A DNA stretch of 6,828 bases from UBA11710 sp049287025 (lineage in GTDB: Bacteria > Patescibacteriota > Patescibacteriia > Magasanikbacterales > UBA922): assembly GCA_049287025.1 (NCBI GenBank), contig JBAQFA010000039.1, positions 1 through 6,828 of the forward strand. Reading direction: 5' to 3'. The notes below the pieces were generated by a model, which saw only the letters and a list, made by a program, of their open reading frames with translations, ran no database searches and was not told the origin of the DNA. Each line of letters starts with the position of its first letter. Position 1 is the stretch's first letter. The translations under genes were made by a program, and so were the position numbers. Positions 1 to 5,974 of this stretch are shown here, piece after piece.

Positions 1-782
1 CCAAGATGTCGCTGTCCAATCGTATAATAAGCCAGTCCATCGTGTTCTCCAATAATTGCCCCGTCGCTCAGTGTAATCTTTCCTTTTTTCTGTGTAATCT
101 CTGTTTCGAGAAACTCTTTCATATTCACTTCACCTACAAAACAAATCCCCATACTTTCTTCTTTCTCAGCAGTTGGTAATTTAAATTTCTTGGCCAATTT
201 TCTTACTTCTGGCTTGGTGTATTCGCCAATAGGAAATAAAACGTATTGTAATTGCTTTTGAGTAAGTTGGTGAAGAAAATAAGTTTGATCTTTGTTATCG
301 TCTTTTGAAAGGAGTAAGGAGTAAAGAGTAAGTATTTTTTTTGTTTTATTCCTTATTCCTTTTTCCTTATTCCTTATTTGAGCATAATGTCCTGTTGCAA
401 TTTTATCAAATCCCATTTTCTTAGCTTTATCCAGCCACACACCAAATTTTACAAACTTATTGCACAAAATATCAGGATTTGGAGTACGGCCAGCAGAATA
501 TTCTTTGTACATGTAATCCAAAACAAATTTTTTATATTCTTTTACAAAATTCCAACGAAGCAAAGGAATGCCTAAATGTGCGGCTACTCTTACAGCATCT
601 CTATAATCATTTATCCAACAACTCTCTATTTTTTCCTTATTCTTTATTCCTTGTTCCTTATCTTCATAATTCACCGCAAACATACCAGTCACATCATAAC
701 CTTGATCAACCAAAAAAGCCGCGACGACTGATGAATCTACTCCGCCTGACATGGCTACAAGTATTTTTTCTTTTTTCTTCAT
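1..782 (-). CDS. mnmA: tRNA-specific 2-thiouridylase MnmA (3' part cut off by the window edge)
   Basis: MnmA transfers sulfur to uridine 34 of tRNAs for Lys, Glu and Gln, using ATP, in the cytoplasm. About 260 codons are present before the left edge; family members are usually 350-380 residues. The ATP-pyrophosphatase P-loop SGGVDSS is at residues 12-18, the tRNA-binding signature AGRTPNPDILCNK at about 97-109 with the first catalytic cysteine at 107, TGHYA at 130-134, KDQTYFLHQL at 164-173, and SMGICFVGE at 210-218 with the persulfide cysteine at 214. The visible part ends in GLAYYTIGQRHLG, the normal start of the central domain. The ATG overlaps the stop of the upstream HD gene (ATGA), which suggests translational coupling; no Shine-Dalgarno is seen. 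Two low-complexity stretches (about 41-52 and 136-159) are in-frame insertions of a repeat, listed separately. Family identity is certain; whether the gene is intact beyond the edge is unknown. Confidence 0.97.
   Translation of the reverse strand, partial: MKKKEKILVAMSGGVDSSVVAAFLVDQGYDVTGMFAVNYEDKEQGIKNKEKIESCWINDYRDAVRVAAHLGIPLLRWNFVKEYKKFVLDYMYKEYSAGRTPNPDILCNKFVKFGVWLDKAKKMGFDKIATGHYAQIRNKEKGIRNKTKKILTLYSLLLSKDDNKDQTYFLHQLTQKQLQYVLFPIGEYTKPEVRKLAKKFKLPTAEKEESMGICFVGEVNMKEFLETEITQKKGKITLSDGAIIGEHDGLAYYTIGQRHL
306..377 (-). repeat. AAGGAATAAGG-type repeat inserted in frame in mnmA (copy 2)
   Basis: Between GHYA and the NKDQTYFL motif the gene carries tandem GGAATAAGG-like units, read as IRNKEKGIRNK, followed by an ACTCTTTACTCC-type stretch. 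The 15-base segment at 345-359 (TTTATTCCTTATTCC) and the one at 311-325 (GGAGTAAGGAGTAAA) are inverted copies: 13 of 15 positions pair as Watson-Crick and two are G-T on the plus strand (A-C in the mRNA). The unit therefore looks like an imperfect foldback element that the reading frame has accommodated. It sits in a surface-loop position where MnmA proteins vary in length. Confidence 0.7.
627..662 (-). repeat. AAGGAATAAGG-type repeat inserted in frame in mnmA (copy 1)
   Basis: This stretch reads as DKEQGIKNKEKI at residues 41-52, just after the first beta-strands of the ATPase domain and before the ESCW...DA(V)RVA segment. At the DNA level it is made of AAGGAA/GAATAAGG units like the copy at 306-377, in the same orientation and reading frame, giving the same NKE-GI-NK peptide pattern. 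Two insertions of one family in one gene suggest a mobile or recurrently expanding repeat rather than chance low complexity. Confidence 0.65.
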
Positions 783-1417
783 AAACTAACAGGTTCTATT
801 TTATCTTTTAAATAATCTTGATAGATTTTATCTGTTTCTTGCATTAAATTATTTTCTTCAACCAATCTCTTAGCACTAGTGGTGCGTAAATGATAATAAC
901 AATCATAAATATTTCTAAAATTCTGATTCCAACCCTTTTCATTATCAAAAAATACTTCCCATGCCCGTTTTAAACCTACTTCACCAAACATATCCATTTT
1001 ATCTGCATCACGTAGAATCCAAGCTGTATCATATTTATTCGCGGCATTATTCCAATGATACCTGACAGAATATAGTAATTCTAATTTTTCATCTGTAATT
1101 AAAAAATTAAATCTTTCGTCTTCTTCAAACCATTGTTTTAATAATTTATAAGATAATTCATGATGTTGTCGATTGCTTTGTCCTGGATTATTTTCTATAG
1201 TCCGTCCAATATCATGAAGCCAAGCAGACAATTCACAAATAAAAACATTTTTAGCATATTCGGCTGTAGCAATTTCTTGAGTCCACTTTACCACACGTCT
1301 AATATGATCTATGCCATGGGCTGGTACTGAAGTTTTTTTAAACAAATCATCAACTTTAGCTATGACATAATTTAGAAATTCTACTTGTTGAATTGTATAT
1401 GGTAATTTTGTTTCCAT
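779..1417 (-). CDS. HD-domain phosphohydrolase
   Basis: This 212-residue protein has the HD superfamily metal-binding pattern: HGIDH at residues 34-38 (His38), the HD doublet in SAWLHDIGRT (His68-Asp69), His85/86 and His121 as possible extra ligands, and ILRDADKMDMFG at 134-144 with Asp137 as the final ligand. Such proteins are metal-dependent phosphohydrolases acting on nucleotides or related phosphoesters in the cytoplasm; the substrate cannot be told from the sequence. It starts 4 bases after the stop of the MazG-like gene and its TGA overlaps the ATG of mnmA, so the three genes are probably cotranscribed. No Shine-Dalgarno lies ahead of the ATG, and start by re-initiation after the upstream stop is plausible. 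The neighbouring MazG-like gene suggests, weakly, a role in cleaning up nucleotides. Confidence 0.85.
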   Translation of the reverse strand: METKLPYTIQQVEFLNYVIAKVDDLFKKTSVPAHGIDHIRRVVKWTQEIATAEYAKNVFICELSAWLHDIGRTIENNPGQSNRQHHELSYKLLKQWFEEDERFNFLITDEKLELLYSVRYHWNNAANKYDTAWILRDADKMDMFGEVGLKRAWEVFFDNEKGWNQNFRNIYDCYYHLRTTSAKRLVEENNLMQETDKIYQDYLKDKIEPVSL

Positions 1418-1421
1418 ATTT

Positions 1422-1850
1422 TTAAGGCAAAAATAGCCAATACTTTTTATATTTATTTACCATGGCAATAAACTCTTCTTTTGGTAAATTATGTTTATCA
1501 GCAATCCTACCTAATTTTTCTTCTTTTTTATAATTTCTTACTTCAGATATTTTTTTACCAAATTTATTACCAATAAAACGATAAAAACTCCAGCGCAAAG
1601 TATATTTAGGATACATGTATATCCAACCTAAAAAAGTTTTAAATGCGCTAACTGGATTTTTAAATTCTTTACAACCACTATTGTGTTTTGCTCTAGAATA
1701 AACATAAACCACATCGGCCAACTCGCTCCACTTATGAATCAAACCTCTAGCTGTATTATATTCTTCCAGTTCATCTTGCAGATCCTTCATATGCCAATCA
1801 TAATCATGCTTATTCATGTTTAGTAATTTGTGCCATTTTTGGATTAACAT
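1422..1850 (-). CDS. MazG-like all-alpha NTP pyrophosphatase candidate
   Basis: This 142-residue, Lys/Tyr-rich protein is mostly unrecognised, but residues 27-46 contain the metal-binding pattern of all-alpha NTP pyrophosphatases: E27-x-x-E30, 12 residues, then E43-x-x-D46 (DELEEY...SELADVVYVY). The spacing falls in the range known for the MazG/dUTPase superfamily, whose members hydrolyse (d)NTPs to NMP and pyrophosphate with Mg2+. The C-terminal half (about 65-142) is basic and aromatic with a final helix-like LPKEEFIAMVNKY segment; no second metal motif is clear. The start at 1850 has no Shine-Dalgarno, and Met12 (MNKHDYDW) or Met21 are possible alternative starts. It lies just downstream of the zinc-ribbon terminator and immediately ahead of the HD gene. 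A weak TTGTTT...GTATAT promoter-like stretch overlaps that terminator. The gene is likely real; the function is inferred from one motif. Confidence 0.6.
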   Translation of the reverse strand: MLIQKWHKLLNMNKHDYDWHMKDLQDELEEYNTARGLIHKWSELADVVYVYSRAKHNSGCKEFKNPVSAFKTFLGWIYMYPKYTLRWSFYRFIGNKFGKKISEVRNYKKEEKLGRIADKHNLPKEEFIAMVNKYKKYWLFLP

Positions 1851-1878
1851 AATACTCTATATACTACCAAAAATACAT

Positions 1879-1908
1879 AAAAAAACAACCCCGTAAAAAC
1901 GAGGTTGT
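1879..1908 (-). terminator. intrinsic terminator of the zinc-ribbon gene
   Basis: The arms ACAACCCCG (1885-1893) and CGAGGTTGT (1900-1908) form a 9-bp stem with one C-A mismatch and a 6-base loop. On the minus strand the stem is followed by a run of six to seven T, so it ends transcripts coming from the zinc-ribbon gene, whose stop codon is 14 bases upstream. The plus strand lacks a T-run of that length. Confidence 0.85.
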
Positions 1909-1921
1909 ATTTTAGATGTAA

Positions 1922-2236
1922 TTATCTATCACCACGACGAGCCATCATGCAATCCTTGCAATAAACTGGCTTGTCTCCTGTAGGTTGAAATGGCAATTGT
2001 GAAATATGAGTTCCACAACCGGCACAGTCCAAGCTTACATCAAACATCTGACGAGGACCACGGCTGAAACCGCCACGATCATTGTCGCGTTTGCTGTCGC
2101 GGAAAGCACGATTGCAATCTGCACAGTAAACTGGACGATCTCCAGATGGTTGGAATGGCAATTGAGAAATGTGGGCATTGCACTTAGCGCAATTTAAATC
2201 CACATCGTACATTTGCCTATCTGTTGTATAAGGCAT
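1922..2236 (-). CDS. tandem CxxC-x18-CxxC zinc-ribbon protein
   Basis: This 104-residue protein consists of two near-identical zinc ribbons. Repeat 1 (about residues 8-41) and repeat 2 (about 63-96) share QM(Y/F)DV-L-CA-C--HISQLPFQP-GD-PVYC-DC. The zinc cysteines are C16/C19 with C38/C41, and C71/C74 with C93/C96. A basic, Gly/Arg/Asp-rich linker joins them and the tail is RRGDR. The pattern resembles the short CxxC-x17-CxxC domain proteins common in CPR genomes, with one extra residue between the pairs. Small size, basic charge and paired ribbons suggest nucleic-acid binding, but no function is established. The gene is visibly more GC-rich than its neighbours, follows an exact-consensus promoter and has its own terminator, all consistent with high expression. 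A GGAAA 12 bases ahead of the ATG is at best a weak ribosome binding site. Confidence 0.88.
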   Translation of the reverse strand: MPYTTDRQMYDVDLNCAKCNAHISQLPFQPSGDRPVYCADCNRAFRDSKRDNDRGGFSRGPRQMFDVSLDCAGCGTHISQLPFQPTGDKPVYCKDCMMARRGDR

Positions 2237-2279
2237 AACTATTTGTTTCCAAATTTTGAATTAATTTTTACGACCTTTT

Positions 2280-2323
2280 GGAAACGATTAGTTTGACCAT
2301 TTTCAGGCAAATTGCCCGTTTCC
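2280..2323 (-). promoter_or_regulatory. hairpin in the 5' leader of the zinc-ribbon mRNA
   Basis: The perfect 7-base inverted repeat GGAAACG (2280-2286) and CGTTTCC (2317-2323) closes a region that also contains a small GGCA-ATT-TGCC hairpin in the minus-strand transcript. The predicted transcript start is near 2331, so the stem would begin about 8 bases from the 5' end of a leader of roughly 95 bases. No T-run follows, so it is not a terminator. It may stabilise the mRNA or act in regulation, but no known riboswitch class is recognised. Confidence 0.5.
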
Positions 2324-2337
2324 TATATTTGTTGAAT

Positions 2338-2366
2338 ATTATAGCAGAATATTTACATCTTGTCAA
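2338..2366 (-). promoter_or_regulatory. consensus sigma70-type promoter for the zinc-ribbon gene
   Basis: On the minus strand TTGACA (2366-2361) and TATAAT (2343-2338) are separated by exactly 17 bases, and a TG two bases before the -10 makes it an extended -10 promoter. All twelve consensus positions match. The -35 box lies 13 bases after the proC stop codon. Transcription would start near 2331. Confidence 0.9.
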
Positions 2367-2379
2367 CCGAAACAAAAAA

Positions 2380-3177
2380 TTAACCTCGGGATAACTCTTT
2401 GGCTCTGGCTTCAGCTGTTTGTAAGACCTTATCCCAAATTAGTCTCAAATCCGCTTCTTCTAGCACTTTCAAACCAGCTTCGGTGGTACCACCCTTAGAC
2501 GCTACCTGATTAACTAAATCAACTGGTTTCATATCTTTTTTTAACAAATCTAACGAACCATCCAAAGTTGTTAAGACTAACTTTTCCGCTTGTTCGCGAG
2601 TAAAACCCAAGGCTTCCACTGATTCTAGCCACTTTTCTAAAATAAAAAAGAAAAAACCCGGGCCACTCCCAGACACAGCTGTGGCTTTGTCAATCATATT
2701 TTCGTCTTCAACATACAGTTCTTTACCAATCCCTAAAAATAAAGAACTGGCCATATCTTTGGCTTCTTCATCACAGTTTGAACTAGTCCAAACTGTCATA
2801 GACTTTTTTACTCTCGAACCAAGGTTTGGCATTGATCTAACAACTTTTTTCACATTTAAAAATTCTTTAATTTTTTCAATACTAACCCCAGCCATGATTG
2901 AAATTATCAAAACATCTTGACTCAACTTACCTTTTAATTCACCGGCGACAACAGAAAAATTTTGTGGCTTCACTGCCAAAATTATTACATCTGCCTCCGC
3001 TACAGCTTCAACATTATTATTCATTATTTTAGCATCAGGATATTTTATTCTTAATTTTTCCAAATTATCCCCGGCCGGACTGGAGATGGTAGGAATGCAA
3101 TCATAATCCCAATTATGTAAGGCTTCACAAAAAATTATTCCCATTGTCCCTGCGCCAATTATAGTAATTTTCTTCAT
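2380..3177 (-). CDS. proC: pyrroline-5-carboxylate reductase
   Basis: ProC reduces 1-pyrroline-5-carboxylate to L-proline with NAD(P)H, the last step of proline synthesis. The 265-residue length is typical. An N-terminal Rossmann fold carries GAGTMG at residues 8-13; LAVKPQ is at 67-72, VVRSMPN at 112-118, and the C-terminal dimer domain shows AVSGSGPGFFFF at 167-178 and the signature SKGGTTEAGLKVLE at 227-240. The start is the only sensible ATG ahead of the Rossmann strand MKKITIIGAG. There is no Shine-Dalgarno; the left arm of an inverted-repeat pair ends about 10 bases upstream. No terminator is visible after the stop, and the next promoter begins almost at once. It is separated from proB by 310 bases, unusually long for this window, so an own promoter or processing in that gap is possible. 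Confidence 0.97.
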   Translation of the reverse strand: MKKITIIGAGTMGIIFCEALHNWDYDCIPTISSPAGDNLEKLRIKYPDAKIMNNNVEAVAEADVIILAVKPQNFSVVAGELKGKLSQDVLIISIMAGVSIEKIKEFLNVKKVVRSMPNLGSRVKKSMTVWTSSNCDEEAKDMASSLFLGIGKELYVEDENMIDKATAVSGSGPGFFFFILEKWLESVEALGFTREQAEKLVLTTLDGSLDLLKKDMKPVDLVNQVASKGGTTEAGLKVLEEADLRLIWDKVLQTAEARAKELSRG

Positions 3178-3187
3178 AGCAATTCAC

Positions 3188-3495
3188 AATCCCGAGGAGG
3201 AACGACGAGTGATCCCTTTCCTATGTATTAGAGCTTGAATTACATTCAAACTTTCATACCAGTCTAGGGCGAGGTCTTTCCATTCTGGATTAATTAATTT
3301 TAAATATAATTTAATTATTGTAATATAATTTTTCTGCTGTTTTATTACGACTATAAGCATGTTGATAAACCAACGCAATATAGCCAACTAAAAACATGGT
3401 TGCAATCACTATTATAAATTTAATCATAATTTTAGTCGTCTTATTCATAACAAGGGATCCCTCCCCGCCTCATCGGAGGGTTCGATATTATGACG
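3188..3495. repeat. inverted-repeat pair A enclosing a 230-bp spacer between proB and proC
   Basis: The left arm (3188-3219) reads CAATCCCGAGG...GAGTGATCCCTTT and the right arm (3452-3495) AAGGGATCCCTCC...GGAGGGTTCGATATTATGAC. The inner ends GATCCCTT and AAGGGATC are exact inverted copies, and the outer ends are related (TCCCGAGG against TTCGATATTATGAC). The right arm contains a CCCTCC/GGAGGG hairpin and overlaps the last codons and stop of proB. The spacer has a small palindrome, TTGAAT-TAC-ATTCAA at 3235-3249, and a short ORF on the minus strand. The arms resemble the widespread GGGATTCCTCGnnnnCGGAATGAC-type intergenic repeats. This entry, with the small ORF, describes the gene-poor gap 3178-3487. 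Confidence 0.6.
3311..3448 (-). CDS. possible 45-residue single-span membrane protein
   Basis: The ORF starts at an ATG at 3448 and ends with TAA at 3311. It begins MNKTTKIMIK, has a continuous hydrophobic stretch at about residues 11-28 (rich in Ile, Val, Phe, Leu) and ends in a polar, basic tail (SRNKTAEKLYYNN). A short Lys-containing N-terminus, one span and a charged C-terminus are what a small inner-membrane protein would show. No homologue is recognised and there is no Shine-Dalgarno. It lies entirely inside inverted-repeat pair A. A longer ORF in another frame (3184-3387) overlaps it but runs into the repeat arm and has no protein-like pattern. AT-rich DNA can give hydrophobic ORFs by chance, so confidence is limited. 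Confidence 0.35.
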   Translation of the reverse strand: MNKTTKIMIKFIIVIATMFLVGYIALVYQHAYSRNKTAEKLYYNN

Positions 3496-4555
3496 ATAAA
3501 ACCATTATATTATCAGCATGCATGACTTGCACACCTTTTTGTTTTTTAAAATTTGTTTTTTGCAATTCTCCTGAACTTAAATCGACTACGCCAATGGCTA
3601 CACTTTCCATTGACTCATTTAACAATTCAACTAAATCACCATTTTCAAAACTGCCAAAAATATTTTTTATTCCTACCGCGAGTAAACTGGTACCTTTTTG
3701 CAAAGCTGATACAGCACCATTGTCAACCATAATACTCGCAGCTGATGTCTTGGCTGATAAAATCCACCGATCGCGATTTTTCAAAATCTGACAACTTTTG
3801 TGCGTTAAAAATTTTGTGCCAATTTTATTACCAGCTAAAGCCAACTCTAAATTACCAGATTTTAAACCACTAATTATTTGTGTCTCTATACACACAGCTC
3901 GACATAATCTGGCCACTTTTAATTTTGAAATCATTCCACCCGTACCATGAGTAGAAATATCTGATCGACAAAATTTCATCAATTCGGCGTTTACATCTTT
4001 TACTTCGGTCATTAAACTATTTTTATCCCCCACTTTACCATCTTGATACAGTCCATCAATACTGCTAACGATTAATAATTTTTTAGCAGACAGAGCGACA
4101 GCCAAAGCACCGGCCAAGCTGTCATTGTCACCAAAACCCCAATCAGTCCCATTGACCAAAAAATCATTTTCATTGACGACTAAAATATAATCAGGATGAT
4201 TTAAAAAACTTTCAATCTTACTTTGTAAAGATAAAAATTCTCTACGCTTGACTAAGTGTGGACGAGACAAGAGTAATTCAGCAATTTGAAAATTATATTT
4301 TTTTCCAGCTTGTCTAAAATGTTGCATCAAAATTGGTTGACCAATTCCTGCAGCAATAGCTTTTTCCAAACTTGGATTATTAGTTTCTTTTCTACCCAAA
4401 GCCACTGACCCAGACGCAATAATAATAAACTTCTCCCCCATCTTGGTACGAGACAATATAGTGCCAAAAAACTCCTCAAGTAAATCTGTTCTGACTTCTT
4501 GGTTATTATCAATAATTACGTTTGTGCCAATTTTTATAATTGTTAAATTTTCCAT
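3488..4555 (-). CDS. proB: glutamate 5-kinase with C-terminal PUA domain
   Basis: ProB phosphorylates L-glutamate to gamma-glutamyl phosphate using ATP, the first and usually feedback-controlled step of proline synthesis. The 355 residues cover a full amino-acid-kinase domain (about 1-255): IKIGTNVI at 7-14 with Lys8, ASGSVALGR at 47-55, VVNEND at 126-131, WGFGDNDSLA at 139-148, SSIDGLY at 164-170 and HGTGGMISKLKVA at 203-215 with Lys211. NRDRWIL at 260-266 leads into a PUA domain (about 267-355) ending QVMHADNIMVL, as in the long ProB form. The ATG start has no Shine-Dalgarno; the alternative downstream starts would remove the first kinase motif. The gene lies 173 bases after proA, with repeat pair B between, and its last codons overlap repeat pair A. 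Confidence 0.97.
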   Translation of the reverse strand: MENLTIIKIGTNVIIDNNQEVRTDLLEEFFGTILSRTKMGEKFIIIASGSVALGRKETNNPSLEKAIAAGIGQPILMQHFRQAGKKYNFQIAELLLSRPHLVKRREFLSLQSKIESFLNHPDYILVVNENDFLVNGTDWGFGDNDSLAGALAVALSAKKLLIVSSIDGLYQDGKVGDKNSLMTEVKDVNAELMKFCRSDISTHGTGGMISKLKVARLCRAVCIETQIISGLKSGNLELALAGNKIGTKFLTHKSCQILKNRDRWILSAKTSAASIMVDNGAVSALQKGTSLLAVGIKNIFGSFENGDLVELLNESMESVAIGVVDLSSGELQKTNFKKQKGVQVMHADNIMVLSS

Positions 4556-4564
4556 AAAGTTGGC

Positions 4565-4720
4565 TCATCCTGAACACTTCTTAGCCTGGAGCGATAGCGG
4601 AAGGCAAAGAAATGGAGGGATCTTTCTTATCAATGATTTGTGATAAAAAGTTAATTTATTTGATTTAAAAATATTCGAGGTAAAAAAGATTTCTCAGTCG
4701 CTTGAGCTCTTTCGAAATAA
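4565..4720. repeat. inverted-repeat pair B between proA and proB
   Basis: The left arm (4565-4626) starts TCATCCTGAACAC, ends GGAGGGATCTTTC and holds a 34-base palindrome (4578-4611) in which TTCTT, GCCT and GC pair with GC, AGGC and AAGAA around a GATA loop, separated by symmetrical mismatches. The right arm (4686-4720) reads AAGATTTCTC...CTCTTTCGAAATAA, with a CTCA/TGAG hairpin at 4693-4706. The outer and inner ends are related to those of pairs A and C. About 60 AT-rich bases separate the arms. It fills nearly the whole gap upstream of proB, whose ATG is 10 bases away. Confidence 0.6.
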
Positions 4721-4728
4721 ACTAAAAA

Positions 4729-5964
4729 TTAACGAATCTGCCCCGACCCCATCACCACATACTTTGTCACAGTCAAATCTTTTATTCCCATTGGTCCGCG
4801 CATATGAATTGATGATGTACTAATGCCAAGCTCTGCCCCCAAACCAAATTCTCCCCCATCTACCAAACGATTGGAAGCATTGTGTAAAACTGAAGCGCTA
4901 TTGACTGAACGCAAAAATTCATTGGCTTTGTCCTTATTTTTGGTAATAATAGAATCAGTCAGATGAGAGCTGTGAATTTCTATATGTTGCAAGGCTTCAG
5001 TAAAAGAACCAACGATTTTTATGGCAATAATTAAATCTAGATATTCTTCATCCCAATCTTCTTCGGTTGCCAAAACACATTGTTCATTATAATGACAAAC
5101 CATCGCGTCTCCCCTAACTTCCACACCTTTATTTAACAATTCTTTAATCAAATCTGGCAAAACTTTATCTGCCATGTCTTTGTGTATTAAAACTTTTTCA
5201 ATTGTGTTGCAGGTGGAAGGATTAGAAGTCTTGGCATTGATAACAAGTTCAATCGCCATTTTTTTATCAGCCTCAGAATCAATATACATGTGACACAAGC
5301 CCCGTTCATGAGCAATCACTGGCACGCGTGCATTATCTTTTATACTATTAATTAATTTTTCTCTTCCCCGTGGCACAACCAAATCGACATATTTATCTTG
5401 TTTCACTACTTCGGCCAAAGCTTCATAACTTCTATCTTCCAATTGTTGTACAGAATTTTTATCCATACCAGAAGTTTGCAAAGCTTGTTGAATAAATTTT
5501 AATAACACGGTATTAGAATTATTCGCTTCTTTACCACCCCGCACGATTAGAGCATTGCCAGATTTTACACATAGTCCAGCGGCATCAATAATAACATTTG
5601 GTCGAGATTCATACACAAACACAATTACCCCAATTGGCACACGCATCTTGGCCACTTTCATACCATTTGGTCTTTTATTTTTTTCTTCTATTATACCAAT
5701 TGGATCTTCATAGCCAGCAATTTCTTTCAAACCTTTTGCCATGCCTTTTAAAATTTCTGGCGTAAGAGTCAAACGCTTTTCCATAGCCTTGGTTAAACCA
5801 GTAGCTAATAATAAATCTTTTTGATTCTCAGCTAAAATTTCATTTTCATTAGTTAATAACAAATCAGCCAGAGTTTTTAAAAATTGATTTTTTTGTTTGG
5901 TTTCAATTACTCGTAATTGATTGGATGCCTTTTTGGCTGATTGTAATTGTTCTATGGTTGTCAT
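4729..5964 (-). CDS. proA: glutamate-5-semialdehyde dehydrogenase (gamma-glutamyl phosphate reductase)
   Basis: ProA reduces gamma-glutamyl phosphate to glutamate 5-semialdehyde with NADPH, the second step of proline synthesis; the product cyclises to the ProC substrate. The protein is 411 residues from the ATG at 5964, the usual length. Visible signatures are PIGVIVFVYESRPNV (about 110-124), ALIVRGGKEA (138-147), VVPRGREKL (196-204), the catalytic cysteine in NPSTCNTIEKVLIH (Cys252), TEEDWDEEYLDLIIAIKIV (300-318) and NASNRLVDGGEFGLGAELGIST...HMRGPMG (362-393). A TTG three codons upstream (5973) is in frame but lies in a repeat arm, so the ATG is preferred. There is no Shine-Dalgarno. It heads the pro genes and lies downstream of a putative attenuator and repeat pair C, so expression may respond to proline supply. 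Confidence 0.97.
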   Translation of the reverse strand: MTTIEQLQSAKKASNQLRVIETKQKNQFLKTLADLLLTNENEILAENQKDLLLATGLTKAMEKRLTLTPEILKGMAKGLKEIAGYEDPIGIIEEKNKRPNGMKVAKMRVPIGVIVFVYESRPNVIIDAAGLCVKSGNALIVRGGKEANNSNTVLLKFIQQALQTSGMDKNSVQQLEDRSYEALAEVVKQDKYVDLVVPRGREKLINSIKDNARVPVIAHERGLCHMYIDSEADKKMAIELVINAKTSNPSTCNTIEKVLIHKDMADKVLPDLIKELLNKGVEVRGDAMVCHYNEQCVLATEEDWDEEYLDLIIAIKIVGSFTEALQHIEIHSSHLTDSIITKNKDKANEFLRSVNSASVLHNASNRLVDGGEFGLGAELGISTSSIHMRGPMGIKDLTVTKYVVMGSGQIR

Positions 5965-5974
5965 AAAAAACAAA

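Noticed and set aside
301..377. CRISPR-like or tandem repeat array near 301-377
   Set aside because: The repeats are short, lack unique spacers and stay in frame within mnmA; they are an intragenic insertion.
479..784. Plus-strand ORFs at 378-575 and 479-784
   Set aside because: Both lie antisense to mnmA, whose motifs are clear; their products are low-complexity and carry no domain pattern.
2006..2197. Plus-strand ORF opposite the zinc-ribbon gene
   Set aside because: It is the complement of a GC-richer coding gene with eight ordered cysteines; the antisense product has no recognisable feature.
2280..2323. Hairpin after proC read as its terminator
   Set aside because: It is downstream of a consensus promoter and no T-run follows the stem on the minus strand, so it belongs to the next gene's leader.
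3184..3387. 67-residue minus-strand ORF between proB and proC
   Set aside because: It overlaps the 45-residue membrane-type ORF in another frame, and its last residues come from translating the repeat arm. No protein-like pattern supports it, although one of the two frames could be real.
3396..3791. 131-residue plus-strand ORF
   Set aside because: It is mostly antisense to the 3' part of proB and crosses a repeat arm; the proB frame shows the PUA domain.
5965..5973. TTG start giving ProA three extra residues
   Set aside because: The TTG lies at the edge of a repeat arm and the ATG three codons later gives the normal N-terminus.
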